A program made the translations under genes and the position numbers. From assembly GCA_944390405.1 (NCBI GenBank), contig CALXPS010000011.1, forward strand, positions 1 through 45,230: a stretch of DNA of 45,230 bases. Direction: 5' to 3'. The notes under the pieces are model-generated. The model was not told the origin of the DNA and made no database searches. It worked only from the letters and a program-made list of their open reading frames with translations. This document shows, piece after piece, positions 27,816 to 39,100 of this stretch (position 1 is the first letter of the stretch; each line of letters opens with the position of its first letter). This DNA is from an uncultured Clostridia bacterium (lineage in GTDB: Bacteria > Bacillota > Clostridia > TANB77 > CAG-508).

Positions 27816-30800
27816 TTATTCTTCGTATGAGTCATCATCATTTTCCATGTTATCTTCTGCAAGTTCATTATCGAAAATGTCTAAATCGTCATCTTCTTCA
27901 TCTATAATTTCCTCTTCTTCTAATAACATGCTTTCATCTAATGGTTCATTTAACTCATCATCTTCTATCATTTCTTCTTCTGTTACTAATGGTTTATTAT
28001 CATCTAGGTTAAAATCTATTCCGTCATCTATATTTTCTGTAAGTTCAAGTTCTTGGTCATCTTCTGAATATAAACGTACATCTAATCCTATACTTTGTAG
28101 TTCTTTTATCAGTACTTTAAATCCTTCTGGAACTCCCGGTTCTGGAATATTTTCACCTTTTACTATTGCTTCATAAGTTTTTACTCTTCCTACAACATCA
28201 TCTGATTTGATTGTTAACATTTCTTGTAATGTGTAGGCTGCTCCATATGCTTCTAATGCCCAAACTTCCATTTCTCCAAATCTTTGTCCACCAAATTGTG
28301 CTTTACCTCCTAGAGGTTGTTGTGTTACTAATGAGTAAGGTCCTGTTGAACGAGCATGTATTTTATCATCAACTAAGTGGTGAAGTTTTAACATGTACAT
28401 AACACCAACTGTAATTGGTTTATCAAATGGCTCTCCTGTTCTTCCATCATAAAGGATTGTTTTACCATCTGCTGTTAATCCAGATTCTATTAATAATTTT
28501 TCTATATCTTCTTCTGTTGCGCCATCAAATACTGGTGTTGCAACTTTCATTCCAAGTAGTCTTGCTGCTGCTCCTAAATGTACTTCTAAAACTTGACCTA
28601 AGTTCATACGTGAAGGCACACCTAATGGGTTTAATACAACGTCTACTGGTGTTCCATCTGGCATAAATGGCATATCTTCTACTGGTAATATTCTTGAAAC
28701 AACACCTTTGTTTCCATGACGTCCTGCCATTTTATCTCCAACTGATATTTTTCTTTTTTGTGCTATATATACTCTTATTACTTGGTTTACTCCTGGCCCT
28801 AATTCATCTGAATTATCTCTTGTAAAGATTTTTACATCAACTATTGTTCCTGCTTCTCCATGTGGTACTCTTAATGATGTATCTCTTACTTCTCTAGCTT
28901 TTTCTCCAAAGATTGCTCTTAAAAGTTTTTCTTCAGATGTAAGCTCTGTTTCTCCTTTTGGAGTTACTTTACCAACTAATATATCTCCTGGTCTTACTTC
29001 TGCACCTATTCTGATAATTCCTCTATCGTCTAAGTCTCTTAAACTGTCTTCACCTATGTTTGGAATATCTCTTGTAATTTCTTCTGCACCTAATTTTGTA
29101 TCTCTACATTCGCAATCATATTCTTCAATGTGTATTGATGTATACACATCTTCTTTTACTAATCTTTCACTTAATAATATAGCATCTTCGTAATTGTAAC
29201 CTTCCCATGTTGTAAATGCTATAAGAACATTTTTACCAAGTGCCATTTCTCCATTTTGTGTTGATGGTCCATCAGCAATTACATCATTTACGTTTACAAT
29301 TTCACCTTTTCTTACTATAGGTTTTTGATTAATACATGTTCCTCCATTTGTTCTTTTGAATTTGCGTAGTTTGTATGTATCAATACCTGATTTTGTTTTT
29401 ATAATGATTTCATCACCTGTTACTTTTTGAACTGTTCCACCTGTTTTTGCTACAACTGTTGTTCCAGAGTCTTTTGCTGCTCTGTATTCTATTCCTGTTC
29501 CTACTATTGGTGAATCTGTAATCATTAGAGGAACCGCTTGACGTTGCATGTTTGCACCCATTAATGCACGGTTTGCATCATCATGTTCTAAGAATGGTAT
29601 CATAGCTGCACCAACTGAAACTAATTGTTTTGGTGATACATCTATATAATCAACTTTATCTGCTTCTACTTCTATAATTTCATCTAAGTATCTAACTTTT
29701 ATCTTCTTATTTATAAATCTTCCATCTTTATCCATAGGTTCTGTTGCTTGTGCTATTGCATGGTTGTCTTCTTCATCTGCTGTCATATAGATTACTTCAT
29801 CAGTAACGCGATGTGTTACTGGGTCTATTTTTCTATATGGTGTTTCTACAAATCCATATTCATTTATTATAGCAAATGTTGAAAGTGCTGATATAAGTCC
29901 TATGTTTGGTCCTTCTGGAGATTCTATTGGACATAATCTTCCATAGTGAGTATAGTGAACGTCACGTACTTCAAATCCTGCTCTTTCTCTTGATAGACCT
30001 CCTGGTCCTAATGCTGAAATTCTTCTTTTATGTGTCAATTCTGATAATGGGTTTGTTTGATCCATAAATTGTGATAATTGTGAACTTCCGAAGAATTCTC
30101 TAATTGATGATGTTATTGGTTTTGTGTTTATTAATGTCTGTGGTGTTACAATGTCTAGGTCTTGTATTGTCATTCTTTCTCTTACTACTCTTTCTAGTCT
30201 TGTTAAACCAATTCTAAATTGATTTTGTAATAATTCACCTACACATCTTATACGTCTGTTTCCTAGGTGGTCTATATCATCAACTGAACCTAATCCATAT
30301 TGTAAATTTAATAAATAGTTTATTGATGCTATCATATCTTCTGTTACAATATTTTTTGGTACTAATTCTTCTTTTCTTTCATTTATAACTTTAATTAAAT
30401 CTTTTTCTTCTGTTGTTTCCAATATATTTTTTAGAACTTCATAGTTGACTTTTTCTTTTATGTTTATTTCGTCACTATTTACATATGCTTTCAAATCAAC
30501 TGTGCCATTTCCTATAATTCTTACTTTTTTATCATTTACTTTAACATCAACTATATTAATACCTGCATTTTGAATTTCTTCTGCTTTTTCTTTTGAAATT
30601 ATAGTATCTTTTTCTACTATAACTTCTCCTGTTTCTGTATTTAATATATCATCAAATGCAACTTTATTTGTTATTCTTGAACTCAAATCTAATTTTTTAT
30701 TATATTTATATCTTCCTACTTTTGCCAAATCATATCTTCTTGGGTCAAAGAATAGATTATTAAATAAATTTCTTGCTGCATCAACTGTTGGAAGTTCTCC

Positions 30801-31523
30801 TGGTCTTAATTTTTTGTATATTTCTATAAGAGCTTCTTCACTTGTTGTAGTTGTATCTTTTACTAATGTTGCAATTATTTTATCTTCTTCACCAAAAAGA
30901 GCTGTAATTTGTTCATCTGTAGCTAATCCAATTGCTCTTAATAATGTTGTAACTGGTAGTTTTCTTGTTCTATCTATTCTTACATAAAAAACATCATTAC
31001 CATCTGTTTCGTACTCAAGCCAAGCGCCTCTAATTGGCATAACTGTAGCCTTGTACAATTTTTTACCTGTTTTATCATAATCTGATTCATAATAACATCC
31101 TGGTGACCTTACTAACTGGCTAACAACAACTCTTTCAGCGCCATTAATTACAAAAGTTCCGCTATCTGTCATTAATGGAAAATCTCCAAGATAAATTTCT
31201 TGTTCTTTAATTTCTCCTGTTTCTCTGTTTATTAGTCTTACTTTAACATGCAGTCTTGTTGAATATGTAGTATCTCTTTCTTTTGCTTCTTCTAATGAAT
31301 ATTTTGTTTCTTTTTCCATGTAATAATCAAAGAATTCTAAAACTAGATTTCCTGTGTAGTCTTCTATAGGTGAAATATCTCTTAAAACTTCTCCTAATCC
31401 TTCGCTTACAAACCAATCATAAGAATCTTTTTGAACTTGAATAAGATTTGGTATATCAATAAAATCTCCTATTCTAGCAAATGTTTTTCTTGTTGTTTTT
31501 TCATAATTTAAGTCAGTTAGCAA
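27816..31523 (-). CDS. rpoB: RNA polymerase beta subunit
   Basis: 1235 residues in one intact frame. Visible are [12 protein letters not shown] near residue 138, the rifampicin-region motifs [33 protein letters not shown] and [19 protein letters not shown] (about 470-535), [12 protein letters not shown] near 950 and the C-terminal clamp [20 protein letters not shown] near 1110. The start is TTG at 31523 after GAGGAG. The last 70 residues or so are strikingly acidic ([20 protein letters not shown] and similar), a tail longer than in many relatives. No ribosomal protein gene lies upstream; the rpoBC pair stands alone after a 600-base spacer. No CGG codon occurs. Confidence 0.98.
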   Translation of the reverse strand: MLTDLNYEKTTRKTFARIGDFIDIPNLIQVQKDSYDWFVSEGLGEVLRDISPIEDYTGNLVLEFFDYYMEKETKYSLEEAKERDTTYSTRLHVKVRLINRETGEIKEQEIYLGDFPLMTDSGTFVINGAERVVVSQLVRSPGCYYESDYDKTGKKLYKATVMPIRGAWLEYETDGNDVFYVRIDRTRKLPVTTLLRAIGLATDEQITALFGEEDKIIATLVKDTTTTSEEALIEIYKKLRPGELPTVDAARNLFNNLFFDPRRYDLAKVGRYKYNKKLDLSSRITNKVAFDDILNTETGEVIVEKDTIISKEKAEEIQNAGINIVDVKVNDKKVRIIGNGTVDLKAYVNSDEINIKEKVNYEVLKNILETTEEKDLIKVINERKEELVPKNIVTEDMIASINYLLNLQYGLGSVDDIDHLGNRRIRCVGELLQNQFRIGLTRLERVVRERMTIQDLDIVTPQTLINTKPITSSIREFFGSSQLSQFMDQTNPLSELTHKRRISALGPGGLSRERAGFEVRDVHYTHYGRLCPIESPEGPNIGLISALSTFAIINEYGFVETPYRKIDPVTHRVTDEVIYMTADEEDNHAIAQATEPMDKDGRFINKKIKVRYLDEIIEVEADKVDYIDVSPKQLVSVGAAMIPFLEHDDANRALMGANMQRQAVPLMITDSPIVGTGIEYRAAKDSGTTVVAKTGGTVQKVTGDEIIIKTKSGIDTYKLRKFKRTNGGTCINQKPIVRKGEIVNVNDVIADGPSTQNGEMALGKNVLIAFTTWEGYNYEDAILLSERLVKEDVYTSIHIEEYDCECRDTKLGAEEITRDIPNIGEDSLRDLDDRGIIRIGAEVRPGDILVGKVTPKGETELTSEEKLLRAIFGEKAREVRDTSLRVPHGEAGTIVDVKIFTRDNSDELGPGVNQVIRVYIAQKRKISVGDKMAGRHGNKGVVSRILPVEDMPFMPDGTPVDVVLNPLGVPSRMNLGQVLEVHLGAAARLLGMKVATPVFDGATEEDIEKLLIESGLTADGKTILYDGRTGEPFDKPITVGVMYMLKLHHLVDDKIHARSTGPYSLVTQQPLGGKAQFGGQRFGEMEVWALEAYGAAYTLQEMLTIKSDDVVGRVKTYEAIVKGENIPEPGVPEGFKVLIKELQSIGLDVRLYSEDDQELELTENIDDGIDFNLDDNKPLVTEEEMIEDDELNEPLDESMLLEEEEIIDEEDDDLDIFDNELAEDNMENDDDSYEE

Positions 31524-31552
31524 AACAAATCAACTCCTCTTTTTTTTCTTTA

Positions 31553-31608
31553 ATAATTAATAATTAATAATTAATAATGAATAGTTAATAGTGAATAATG
31601 AATAATTT
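31553..31608. repeat. AT-rich dispersed repeat, copy 2 (inverted relative to copy 1)
   Basis: AATAATTAATAATTAATAAT units followed by GAATAGTTAATAGTGAATAA; its reverse complement matches the 9413-9456 repeat over most of its length. Confidence 0.7.
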
Positions 31609-31885
31609 TTGTTAATTTTTGACCTTTGGTCAAAAATTTTCATTGTTAATTATTATTTTATTTTTGAGCAGTGAGGCAAAATTCTAATTCAAAATTCTTA
31701 TTTCCGAATTCTGACCTCTGAATTCTGGCCTCTGTTATATTATCGAAAGTCCCTCTTAATTATAAGTGTATTATTAATTTAAAACTATTCTGCTCTCAAT
31801 ATTTTTAAATTAATACCTTAACTTATAATTAATTCCTCTTTCTTAACATTCATAAGTTAAATAATGGTAATTTTTATAAACACAA

Positions 31886-31946
31886 CAAAAAAGTGTAGTA
31901 TATATTGCTATATTTAGCTATTTAAAGCCATTTCTACACTTTTTAT
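31886..31946 (-). terminator. Hairpin, possible terminator of the 32125 gene or rpoB leader attenuator
   Basis: AAAAAGTGTAG (minus strand left arm) pairs with CTACACTTTTTT, with a 37-base AT-rich apical part that itself can fold (GGCTTTAAATAGC). A T-run follows on the minus strand. Confidence 0.5.
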
Positions 31947-32124
31947 TTAGTTATTTTTTTATTAACTTTTAATTACTCTTTTCACTTTTACAAAATCACC
32001 ATTTCTAATTAAATAGTTTACATATTTTTTATTTTTACAAAAAATATGTGCTTTACTATAATACCATAAGTATGGACACGTTGTCAAGGGGTTTTGTAAA
32101 GTTTTTTATTATTTCAAATGGATT

Positions 32125-32424
32125 TTAATTTTCTGTATTTTCTTCTTTTTTTGCTGTCCCTGACACCTCAATTAATATACCTATTGCCATTGTTATTATG
32201 CCTCCACATATATACATTGTTTTACTTGTTTTAGCTGCTGCTATTTCTCCTCCTCTTAAAGAAGCTTCTATCATTGCATTATATGCATCTCCTCCTACAT
32301 ATTCTTCTATTGAACTAAAATAGAATTTTTTGCTTGGTATGTCATAGTTTAACCCTACTATTAGTAAAATTAATCCTGCTATTACTACAATAGCTGCTAC
32401 AAATATAATATTTTTCTTATTCAT
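32125..32424 (-). CDS. Small two-pass membrane protein of unknown function
   Basis: 99 residues with two hydrophobic segments (about 5-28, IIFVAAIVVIAGLILLIVGL; and about 68-90, MYICGGIITMAIGILIEVS). The roughly 40-residue loop between them (YVGGDAYNAMIEASLRGGE) is mildly conserved-looking, and the tail is charged (KKEENTEN). I do not recognise the family. It starts 14 bases after the trmB stop with ribosome site GGGGGTGA, so it is the second gene of a trmB unit. Confidence 0.7.
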   Translation of the reverse strand: MNKKNIIFVAAIVVIAGLILLIVGLNYDIPSKKFYFSSIEEYVGGDAYNAMIEASLRGGEIAAAKTSKTMYICGGIITMAIGILIEVSGTAKKEENTEN

Positions 32425-32438
32425 TTTTTCACCCCCTA

Positions 32439-33092
32439 TTATTTTAACTTGAAAATTCCCGCCTTTATTTTTATGCCTTCGTTTTTAAATTTTATTTCAT
32501 GTTCTGTTTCTATGTTATCCCAAAAGTCTGGTTCTTCATTTAAGTTATATGTTATCTTTATTGTTTCAAATCCAGATTCTTCAAAATATTCTAAGCTTTC
32601 TTTGAATAATCCATTATCATCTGTTTTAAAGTATATTTCTCCATTTTGTTTTAAAAATTGTTTGTACTTTTCTAGTTGCCTAACATGTGTTAATCTTCTC
32701 TTTTTATGTCTTGGTTTTGGCCAAGGATTGCAAAAGTTTATATATATTCTTTCAATATCATCACTTTTATCTAATATATTATTAATAGCTTCTACATCAT
32801 ATCTTGTTAGTAATATGTTTGTAATATTTTTACTTCCAAACTCTTCTTGTATATTTCTATTTGCTACTCCTAAGATTGTATCAATTAGGTCTATTGCTAT
32901 ATAATTTATTCCTGGATTTTTTAGTCCTGCTTTTTTTACAAAATATCCTTTTCCACATCCTAGTTCTAAATGTATTGAATTATTATTGTTAAACTTTTCT
33001 CTCCATTTACCCTTAATTTCTTCTGGATTTTTTATATAAATTTCGCTTGCATCTAACTCTTCTCTTGCCCAAGGCTTATTTCTAATTCTCAT
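32439..33092 (-). CDS. trmB: tRNA (guanine-N7-)-methyltransferase
   Basis: 217 residues. Makes m7G46 in the tRNA variable loop using SAM. Motifs: LELGCGKGYFVKKAGLKNPG near residue 42 (SAM-binding), NYIAIDLIDTIL near 64, INFCNPWPKPRHKKRRL near 122 (family signature NxxDPWPKxRHxKRRL, with Cys in place of the usual Asp), and YFKTDDNGLF near 153. The start follows AAAGGAATAG. Confidence 0.95.
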   Translation of the reverse strand: MRIRNKPWAREELDASEIYIKNPEEIKGKWREKFNNNNSIHLELGCGKGYFVKKAGLKNPGINYIAIDLIDTILGVANRNIQEEFGSKNITNILLTRYDVEAINNILDKSDDIERIYINFCNPWPKPRHKKRRLTHVRQLEKYKQFLKQNGEIYFKTDDNGLFKESLEYFEESGFETIKITYNLNEEPDFWDNIETEHEIKFKNEGIKIKAGIFKLK

Positions 33093-33155
33093 TTCTATTC
33101 CTTTTATAATTAATATTTACACATATATTATAATTTATATTTTATATTTTTTCAA

Positions 33156-33184
33156 TTGCTTTTTTAATATTTTTATAGTATATT
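33156..33184 (+). promoter_or_regulatory. Promoter of cdd
   Basis: TTGCTT (33156-33161), 17-base spacer, TATATT (33179-33184), 27 bases before the cdd ATG. Confidence 0.5.
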
Positions 33185-33210
33185 ATTATTAATTTGAAAG
33201 TGAGGGTTTT

Positions 33211-33603
33211 ATGAGTTTAGATGAAGTTATTCAAATAGCTAAAGATGTACGTAAAAATGCATATGTTCCATATTCTAATTATTCTGTTGGTGCAGCTTTA
33301 GTTTGTAAAAATGGTAATGTTTATTCTGGATGTAACATTGAGAATGATGGCATAATGTCTATTTGTGCTGAAAGAGTTGCTTTCACAAAAGCACTTTCAG
33401 AGGGAGAACGAGATTTTGATTATATTGTTATTTGTGGTGGAAGTAATTTAGAAACTCTTGAAAATTGCACTCCTTGCGGATATTGTAGACAATTCATGAA
33501 TGAATTTGTTGATAAGGATTTTAAAATTTTCTTAATTAATTCTAGCGATGATGCTGAAATTTACCATATAGATGATTTATTACCACATTCTTTTAAATTG
33601 TAG
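33211..33603 (+). CDS. cdd: Cytidine deaminase
   Basis: 130 residues. Zinc hydrolase converting cytidine/deoxycytidine to uridine/deoxyuridine for pyrimidine salvage. Zinc ligands and proton shuttle are visible: CAERVAF (Cys ligand and catalytic Glu) near residue 52 and PCGYCRQFMNE near 88 (two Cys ligands). The N-terminal YVPYSNYSVGAALVCKNGNV is the substrate-binding region. The start follows GAAAGTGAGGG. The structured repeat copy 2 begins nine bases after its stop. Confidence 0.95.
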   Translation: MSLDEVIQIAKDVRKNAYVPYSNYSVGAALVCKNGNVYSGCNIENDGIMSICAERVAFTKALSEGERDFDYIVICGGSNLETLENCTPCGYCRQFMNEFVDKDFKIFLINSSDDAEIYHIDDLLPHSFKL

Positions 33604-33612
33604 CCAAAAATG

Positions 33613-33795
33613 TTACCATTCAGGCTTACTACTATAAAGTCCGCCCAATCTCGTCGGAGATTTTATATTTAGAATAAATTGAGCCCACGATGGAGACGCC
33701 TACGAAGTTTTTCGGGGGTCCTCATTTTATTCTAAATATAAAACTCCTGCGTTGGGCTAGAAAGTGCTATTAATTAATTTAGTCTGAACGGTAGC
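33613..33795 (+). repeat. Structured dispersed repeat, copy 2
   Basis: The best-preserved copy. The outer ends TACCATTCAG / CTGAACGGTA are complementary apart from one position. The inner stem GCCCAA/TTGGGC and GGAG/CTCC, then a long arm (TTTTATATTTAGAATAAA against TTTTATTCTAAATATAAAA), closes on a conserved apical region (CCCACGATGGAGACGCCTAC ... TCGGGGGTC). Compared with copy 1 the arms have changed on both sides together while the apex is nearly identical. It lies between cdd and the purA promoter and ends about 28 bases before the -35 box, so it is not in the purA leader. Identity unknown. Confidence 0.8.
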
Positions 33796-33823
33796 AAAAA
33801 ATAAACATTTTTTCTGTTTTTTA

Positions 33824-33852
33824 TTGACTTTTTAAGTAAAATATTGCATAAT
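33824..33852 (+). promoter_or_regulatory. Promoter of purA
   Basis: TTGACT (33824-33829), 17-base spacer, CATAAT (33847-33852), about 60 bases before the ATG. Confidence 0.7.
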
Positions 33853-33854
33853 AA

Positions 33855-33898
33855 ATATGTTCTTATCGCAGAAATTCATTTAAGAACATATTTTATTT
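33855..33898 (+). promoter_or_regulatory. Hairpin in the purA leader
   Basis: AAATATGTTCTTA (about 33853-33865) pairs perfectly with TAAGAACATATTT around a loop of about 16 bases (TCGCAGAAATTCATT). The expected transcription start is near the beginning of the stem, so the mRNA would start with this hairpin, only a few bases before the ribosome site AGGATGTGA. It could protect the 5' end or control translation. No known riboswitch pattern fits. Confidence 0.5.
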
Positions 33899-33902
33899 TT
33901 AG

Positions 33903-35183
<1,281 letters not shown>

Positions 35184-35189
35184 AACTTT

Positions 35190-35226
35190 TAAAAATGGGA
35201 TTCCATTTCTGGTATCCCATTTTTTA
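35190..35226. terminator. Bidirectional terminator between purA and ltaS
   Basis: AAAAATGGGAT / ATCCCATTTTT inverted repeat with loop TCCATTTCTGGT, followed by a T-run; convergent genes on both sides. Confidence 0.85.
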
Positions 35227-35247
35227 ATTTATAAAGTATATTTTTTA

Positions 35248-37183
35248 TTATTCAAACACCTTCCTATAATAATCATAATCTAATATCATTGTAGACATTT
35301 TATATTTTTGGTATATTATTTCGCTTATTTCTTCAGCATAGTTATCGGCTACTTCTACTCCTTCATTTGCAGTAAATACTCCTGTTACTGAATTATATCT
35401 TCCTTTTTCTGTTATAAAACTTCTATCTGAAAATATTACTATTTGTTCTTTGTTGTTTGATAATATATCGTTTCCCATTAATAACCTTGAGTCATATTCT
35501 ACTCCAAATAGATTTAATACTGTTGGTAATACATCTAAGCTTGAACATACTTCTTCTACTTTCACAGGTTCTTTCATGCTTGCACTCCATATTAATAATG
35601 GTGTGTGATGTTTTTCAAATCTTTCGTCTCTTTCATATGTAGATAATTCATTTAGTTCTTCTAATGTTAAACCATATGGGTAATGGTCCGGGCTTATTAC
35701 TATTACTGTATCTTCTAGTTTTCCTGCTGTCTCTAACTCTTTTATTAGTTCTCCTATTGCCTTATCTAATTCTATTTGGGTTGCTAAATATGCTTTCGCT
35801 TTATGTGAATATGGTAAGTCTTTTACTTGTTTCCAATTTCTGCTTGCCATACAGTTTCCGATTGGTTGTGTAATTTAAATGTCCACTTACTGTCATATAG
35901 TATACTAGGAATTTGTCATTATTTATATAATCTTGCACTGTTACATCTATCATTTCATAATCACTATTTGGCCATAATTTTGTATCCATTCTATCTTCTA
36001 ATCCTGTACCTGTTGCTAAATATGAGTTATAACCCATTGTTTCTAAATATTCATCTCTATGATAATATGTTGCTGTATGATTATGATAACTATTGCTTGA
36101 ATACCCTAGCCTTTCAAAAACGTTTGCATATGAATATGGCATATAATGGTCTTTTATTCTATAAATGCTCCATACCCCTTCTTTTGGTATTAATGATGTA
36201 TCTGTCATGTACTCTCCATCTGCAGTACTTACTGGAAATAGTGGCGTATAGAAGTTATCAAATTGGAAACCTTCACTATATAATTTATATAAATTTGGTG
36301 TTACATCTTCTCTTATTGCAACATCACTTAAAGCTTCTGCTACAAATACAATTAAGTTTTTACCTTTGAACATACCTGTATATTCGTTTTGTTCTGATGG
36401 TATTTGATTTGAAAAATATTCATGCATTGTTTTTATGTTTTCATCTGTTTCATTTGCAATTAATGCATCAAAATCTATTTCTGTAATATTATACTTTTTT
36501 TCTTCCTTGATTGCATTTTCTGGAATTGTTGTTACTTCAATTGCTACTTTTTCTTCAAATCCAAATATTAATCTTTTTAAATCTAGTCGCATTGCTGTAT
36601 ATAATCCCATTCTATTTGTTGCTACTTTTGGGACATGTATATTATAGTATAAATTCTTGTTTGAATAAATTCCTGCTGTTTGTATTGTATTAATGCATAT
36701 TATACCTGCTATATGTATAATTATTACACTAATTATTTTTATAAATATTTCTAATTTTGAATTTCTTTCAAATTTTAAAATCTTGGTTGCATGTAGTATT
36801 ATTAATAAAATAAATGGTATAAAAATTAGTAATACCCCTACCCAGTTTTGCCCTATTTTTTCTAGTATTGTTGTTATAAATTCAGTTACTTGTCCTCCAT
36901 TTATAATCGAGTAGAATGATATAATTGCTTCATAAATTTTATAATATATTAATTGTGCTCCTACTATAAAACACACACCAAATGTTGATATATATGAAAT
37001 GACTATATTAACTTTTTTTGGAAATAATGATGTTAATATATTTATACCTATTGCAAATGGCATAGATAATAGTATTATCCACAATGCATTGCTTGATATA
37101 CTGCCAAATACAAGTGTAGAAAACAATAGTTCTTCATATGTTATAAATATTATCCAATATATTAACTCTTTTAAATTCTTCAT
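35248..37183 (-). CDS. ltaS: Lipoteichoic acid synthase-like sulfatase-domain membrane enzyme, read through a +1 shift at CGG
   Basis: Polymerises glycerol-phosphate onto a lipid anchor outside the membrane. The joined product is 644 residues. About five membrane segments fill the first 190 residues (for example IIFITYEELLFSTLVFGSIS). The extracellular sulfatase-fold domain starts with NLIVFVAEALSDVAI near 275 and has the nucleophile region FPVSTADGEYM near 315. Frame 1 reads MTVSGHLNYTTN, then CGG (35860-35858), and would stop 18 codons later. In +1 it continues G-NCMASRNWKQVKDLPYSH, DTVIVISPDHYPYG (metal ligands Asp, His) to 35248. GHxxY...GNxMAxxNW is the usual family pattern. Whether it makes true LTA or a related polymer is not clear from sequence. 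Confidence 0.9.
35857..35860 (-). other. +1 frameshift site 6: AAT CGGA AAC (ltaS)
   Basis: Frame 0: ACC AAT CGG AAA CTG TAT. In +1: GGA AAC TGT ATG GCA AGC, giving TN-G-NCMAS. The Gly-Asn pair is typical of LtaS-family enzymes; Gly442 comes from CGGA. Confidence 0.92.
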
Positions 37184-37195
37184 TTTTCTACCTTC

Positions 37196-37247
37196 CTCGA
37201 CAAAATTCGACTATTATGATTATATAGTATTTTTCTGTTTTTTGCAA
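37196..37247 (-). promoter_or_regulatory. ltaS promoter with downstream 0A-like boxes
   Basis: Minus strand TTGCAA (37247-37242), 17-base spacer, TATAAT (37224-37219). Two 0A-like boxes follow downstream (AGTCGAA at 37212-37206 and TTTGTCGAG at 37204-37196). Their position after the -10 box suggests repression by Spo0A (inference). Confidence 0.55.
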
Positions 37248-37256
37248 TGGAATTTA

Positions 37257-37285
37257 TTGACCATTTATTATTTTAGTTATATAAT
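37257..37285 (+). promoter_or_regulatory. Promoter of the acyl-CoA synthetase gene
   Basis: TTGACC (37257-37262), 17-base spacer, TATAAT (37280-37285), 37 bases before the ATG; divergent from ltaS. Confidence 0.65.
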
Positions 37286-37322
37286 AATTACTAAATTTAA
37301 TTATAAATTTTTAGGAGGTATT

Positions 37323-38996
37323 ATGCAGAAAAATTATTCTTTAAATAAAGTTACAAAATTTGATAGCATTAATGAAATGCTAGAACTTGCTGTAAAAGAA
37401 GCAGGTAATAAAATTGCTTTTAAATATAAAGTTGGAGATGAAATAAAAGAAGTTACTTACAGCAATTTTCAAAATGATACTATATACTTAGGTACAGGAT
37501 TACATTTTCTTGGTATAACTAATAGCCATATTGCCGTTATTGGTGAGAATAGCTATGATTGGATTACTGTGTATTTAACAGTTTTAAAAAGCAATTCTGT
37601 TATTGTTCCAGTTGATAAAGAACTTCCTGTTTCTGATATTATTAATGTTTTACAACATAGTGATAGTGAAGTTTTATTCTATTCCAAAAAATTTGACAAA
37701 TATATTACTGAAATTTCTGAAGCTTTACCTAATATAAAGTATTTTATTGGTTTTGATAACAAAGATGATAATGAAAAAATCTTATCTTACAAAAAATTAA
37801 TGGAAACTGGTAAAAAGCTGTTTGAAAACGGTAATACTTCATATTCTGAAATTAAAAAAACAGATACTAATAAATTAAAAATGCTTGTTTATACTTCAGG
37901 AACAACTGGTATGGCAAAAGGTGTTATGCTTTCTGAGCATAATCTTGTAAGCTGTGTTTATTATGGTCTTCAAGTCTCTACTGTTTATACAACTTGCCTT
38001 TCTGTACTTCCATATCACCATACCTATGAAGCTGTTGCCGGACTTTTAGTTGCTTTACATCATCATTGTACTATTTGTATAAATGATAGTTTAAAAGCTG
38101 TTTTAAAAAATTTACAATTATATAAACCAGATTATATTTATTTAGTTCCAGCATTTGCAGAAATTTTCTATAAAAAGATTTGGGCTAATGCTAAAGAAAC
38201 TGGTAAAGATAAAGCTTTGAGAATCATGATAAAAGTTAGTAATGGTTTAAGAAAAGTTGGAATTGATTTAAGGAAAAAATTATTTAAATCTGTTCATCAA
38301 GCATTTGGAGGTAATTTAATTAAAATAGTTTGTGGTGGTGCACCTATTAGACCAGAACTTGGAAAATTTTTCAATGATATTGGATTAAATTTAATAAATG
38401 GTTATGGTATTACAGAGTGTTCACCTTTAGTTAGTGCCAACAGGGATTATTTTAATGATTGTTCTACTGTTGGTGTAGTACTTCCTTGTTGTGATATTAA
38501 ATTTGAAAATGTCACCCCAGACGGAGATGGTGAAATTTGTGTTAAAGGTGACATTGTAATGATGGGATATTATAAAAATCCTGAACTTACAAAGGAAGTA
38601 TTAGTTGATGGTTGGTTTAAAACTGGTGACTATGGAAGATTTAATGATAAGCACCAATTAATAATCAATGGTAGAAAGAAAAATTTAATTGTTCTTGAAA
38701 ATGGTAAAAATGTTTTTCCAGAAGAAATTGAAAATTATATTATGGGAATACCTTATGTTCAAGAAGTTGTTGTTGTTGGAATTAAGAATGATATAGGTAG
38801 CGAAACTGGTTTATGTGCAGAAGTTTTCTTAAATGCTGACAAAGTGAAAGAATTGAATATCACAGACGCTAATACTAAATTAAAGCAAGATATTGCTGAA
38901 GCTTGCAAGGATTTACCTGTTTATAAGCATATTAGTAAAATTGTAATTAGAGATAAGGAATTTGAAAAAACAACTACAAATAAAATTAAGAGATAG
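37323..38996 (+). CDS. AMP-binding long-chain acyl-CoA (or acyl-ACP) synthetase
   Basis: 557 residues. Activates a fatty acid through an acyl-adenylate. ANL-family motifs: YTSGTTGMAKGVMLSEHN near residue 185 (ATP P-loop), LPYHHTYEAVAG near 225, NGYGITECSPLVSANR near 360, GDGEICVKGDIVMMGYYKNP near 400, WFKTGDYGRF near 430, and NGRKKNLIVLENGKNVFPEE near 450. The C-terminal lysine region is present (TTNKIKR). The frame is open back to 36999, but ATG 37323 follows TTAGGAGG. Free fatty acids from the thioesterase at 4709 would be possible substrates. Paired divergently with ltaS, so it may contribute to membrane lipid recycling (inference). Confidence 0.92.
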   Translation: MQKNYSLNKVTKFDSINEMLELAVKEAGNKIAFKYKVGDEIKEVTYSNFQNDTIYLGTGLHFLGITNSHIAVIGENSYDWITVYLTVLKSNSVIVPVDKELPVSDIINVLQHSDSEVLFYSKKFDKYITEISEALPNIKYFIGFDNKDDNEKILSYKKLMETGKKLFENGNTSYSEIKKTDTNKLKMLVYTSGTTGMAKGVMLSEHNLVSCVYYGLQVSTVYTTCLSVLPYHHTYEAVAGLLVALHHHCTICINDSLKAVLKNLQLYKPDYIYLVPAFAEIFYKKIWANAKETGKDKALRIMIKVSNGLRKVGIDLRKKLFKSVHQAFGGNLIKIVCGGAPIRPELGKFFNDIGLNLINGYGITECSPLVSANRDYFNDCSTVGVVLPCCDIKFENVTPDGDGEICVKGDIVMMGYYKNPELTKEVLVDGWFKTGDYGRFNDKHQLIINGRKKNLIVLENGKNVFPEEIENYIMGIPYVQEVVVVGIKNDIGSETGLCAEVFLNADKVKELNITDANTKLKQDIAEACKDLPVYKHISKIVIRDKEFEKTTTNKIKR

Positions 38997-39002
38997 ATAT
39001 AT

Positions 39003-39032
39003 TTAAGGGCAGACATAAAATCTGCCCTTGAT
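39003..39032 (+). terminator. Terminator of the acyl-CoA synthetase gene
   Basis: AAGGGCAGA (39005-39013) pairs with TCTGCCCTT (39021-39029), loop CATAAAA, just after the stop. Confidence 0.8.
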
Positions 39033-39100
39033 GTTTATTCTATATAAATTTTATGTAATATGTGTTATATATGTTGGAGCTGTTTTTGGTGCAGTGCCTT

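Larger units (their letters stand above)
31524..32124. other. 601-base noncoding region upstream of rpoB: repeats and hairpins
   Basis: No gene. From rpoB outward: AT-rich repeat copy 2 (31553-31608); a perfect hairpin AATTTTTGACC/GGTCAAAAATT at 31614-31638; tandem AATTCTGACCTCTG / AATTCTGGCCTCTG at about 31706-31733; a long imperfect palindrome at about 31758-31833 (TTAATTATAAG ... TTATTAATTTAAAA / TTTTTAAATTAATA ... CTTATAATTAA); and a hairpin AAAAGTGTAG/CTACACTTTT at about 31889-31942. The last could be the terminator of the upstream 32125 gene or an attenuator. I cannot name a promoter for rpoB with confidence. Confidence 0.6.
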
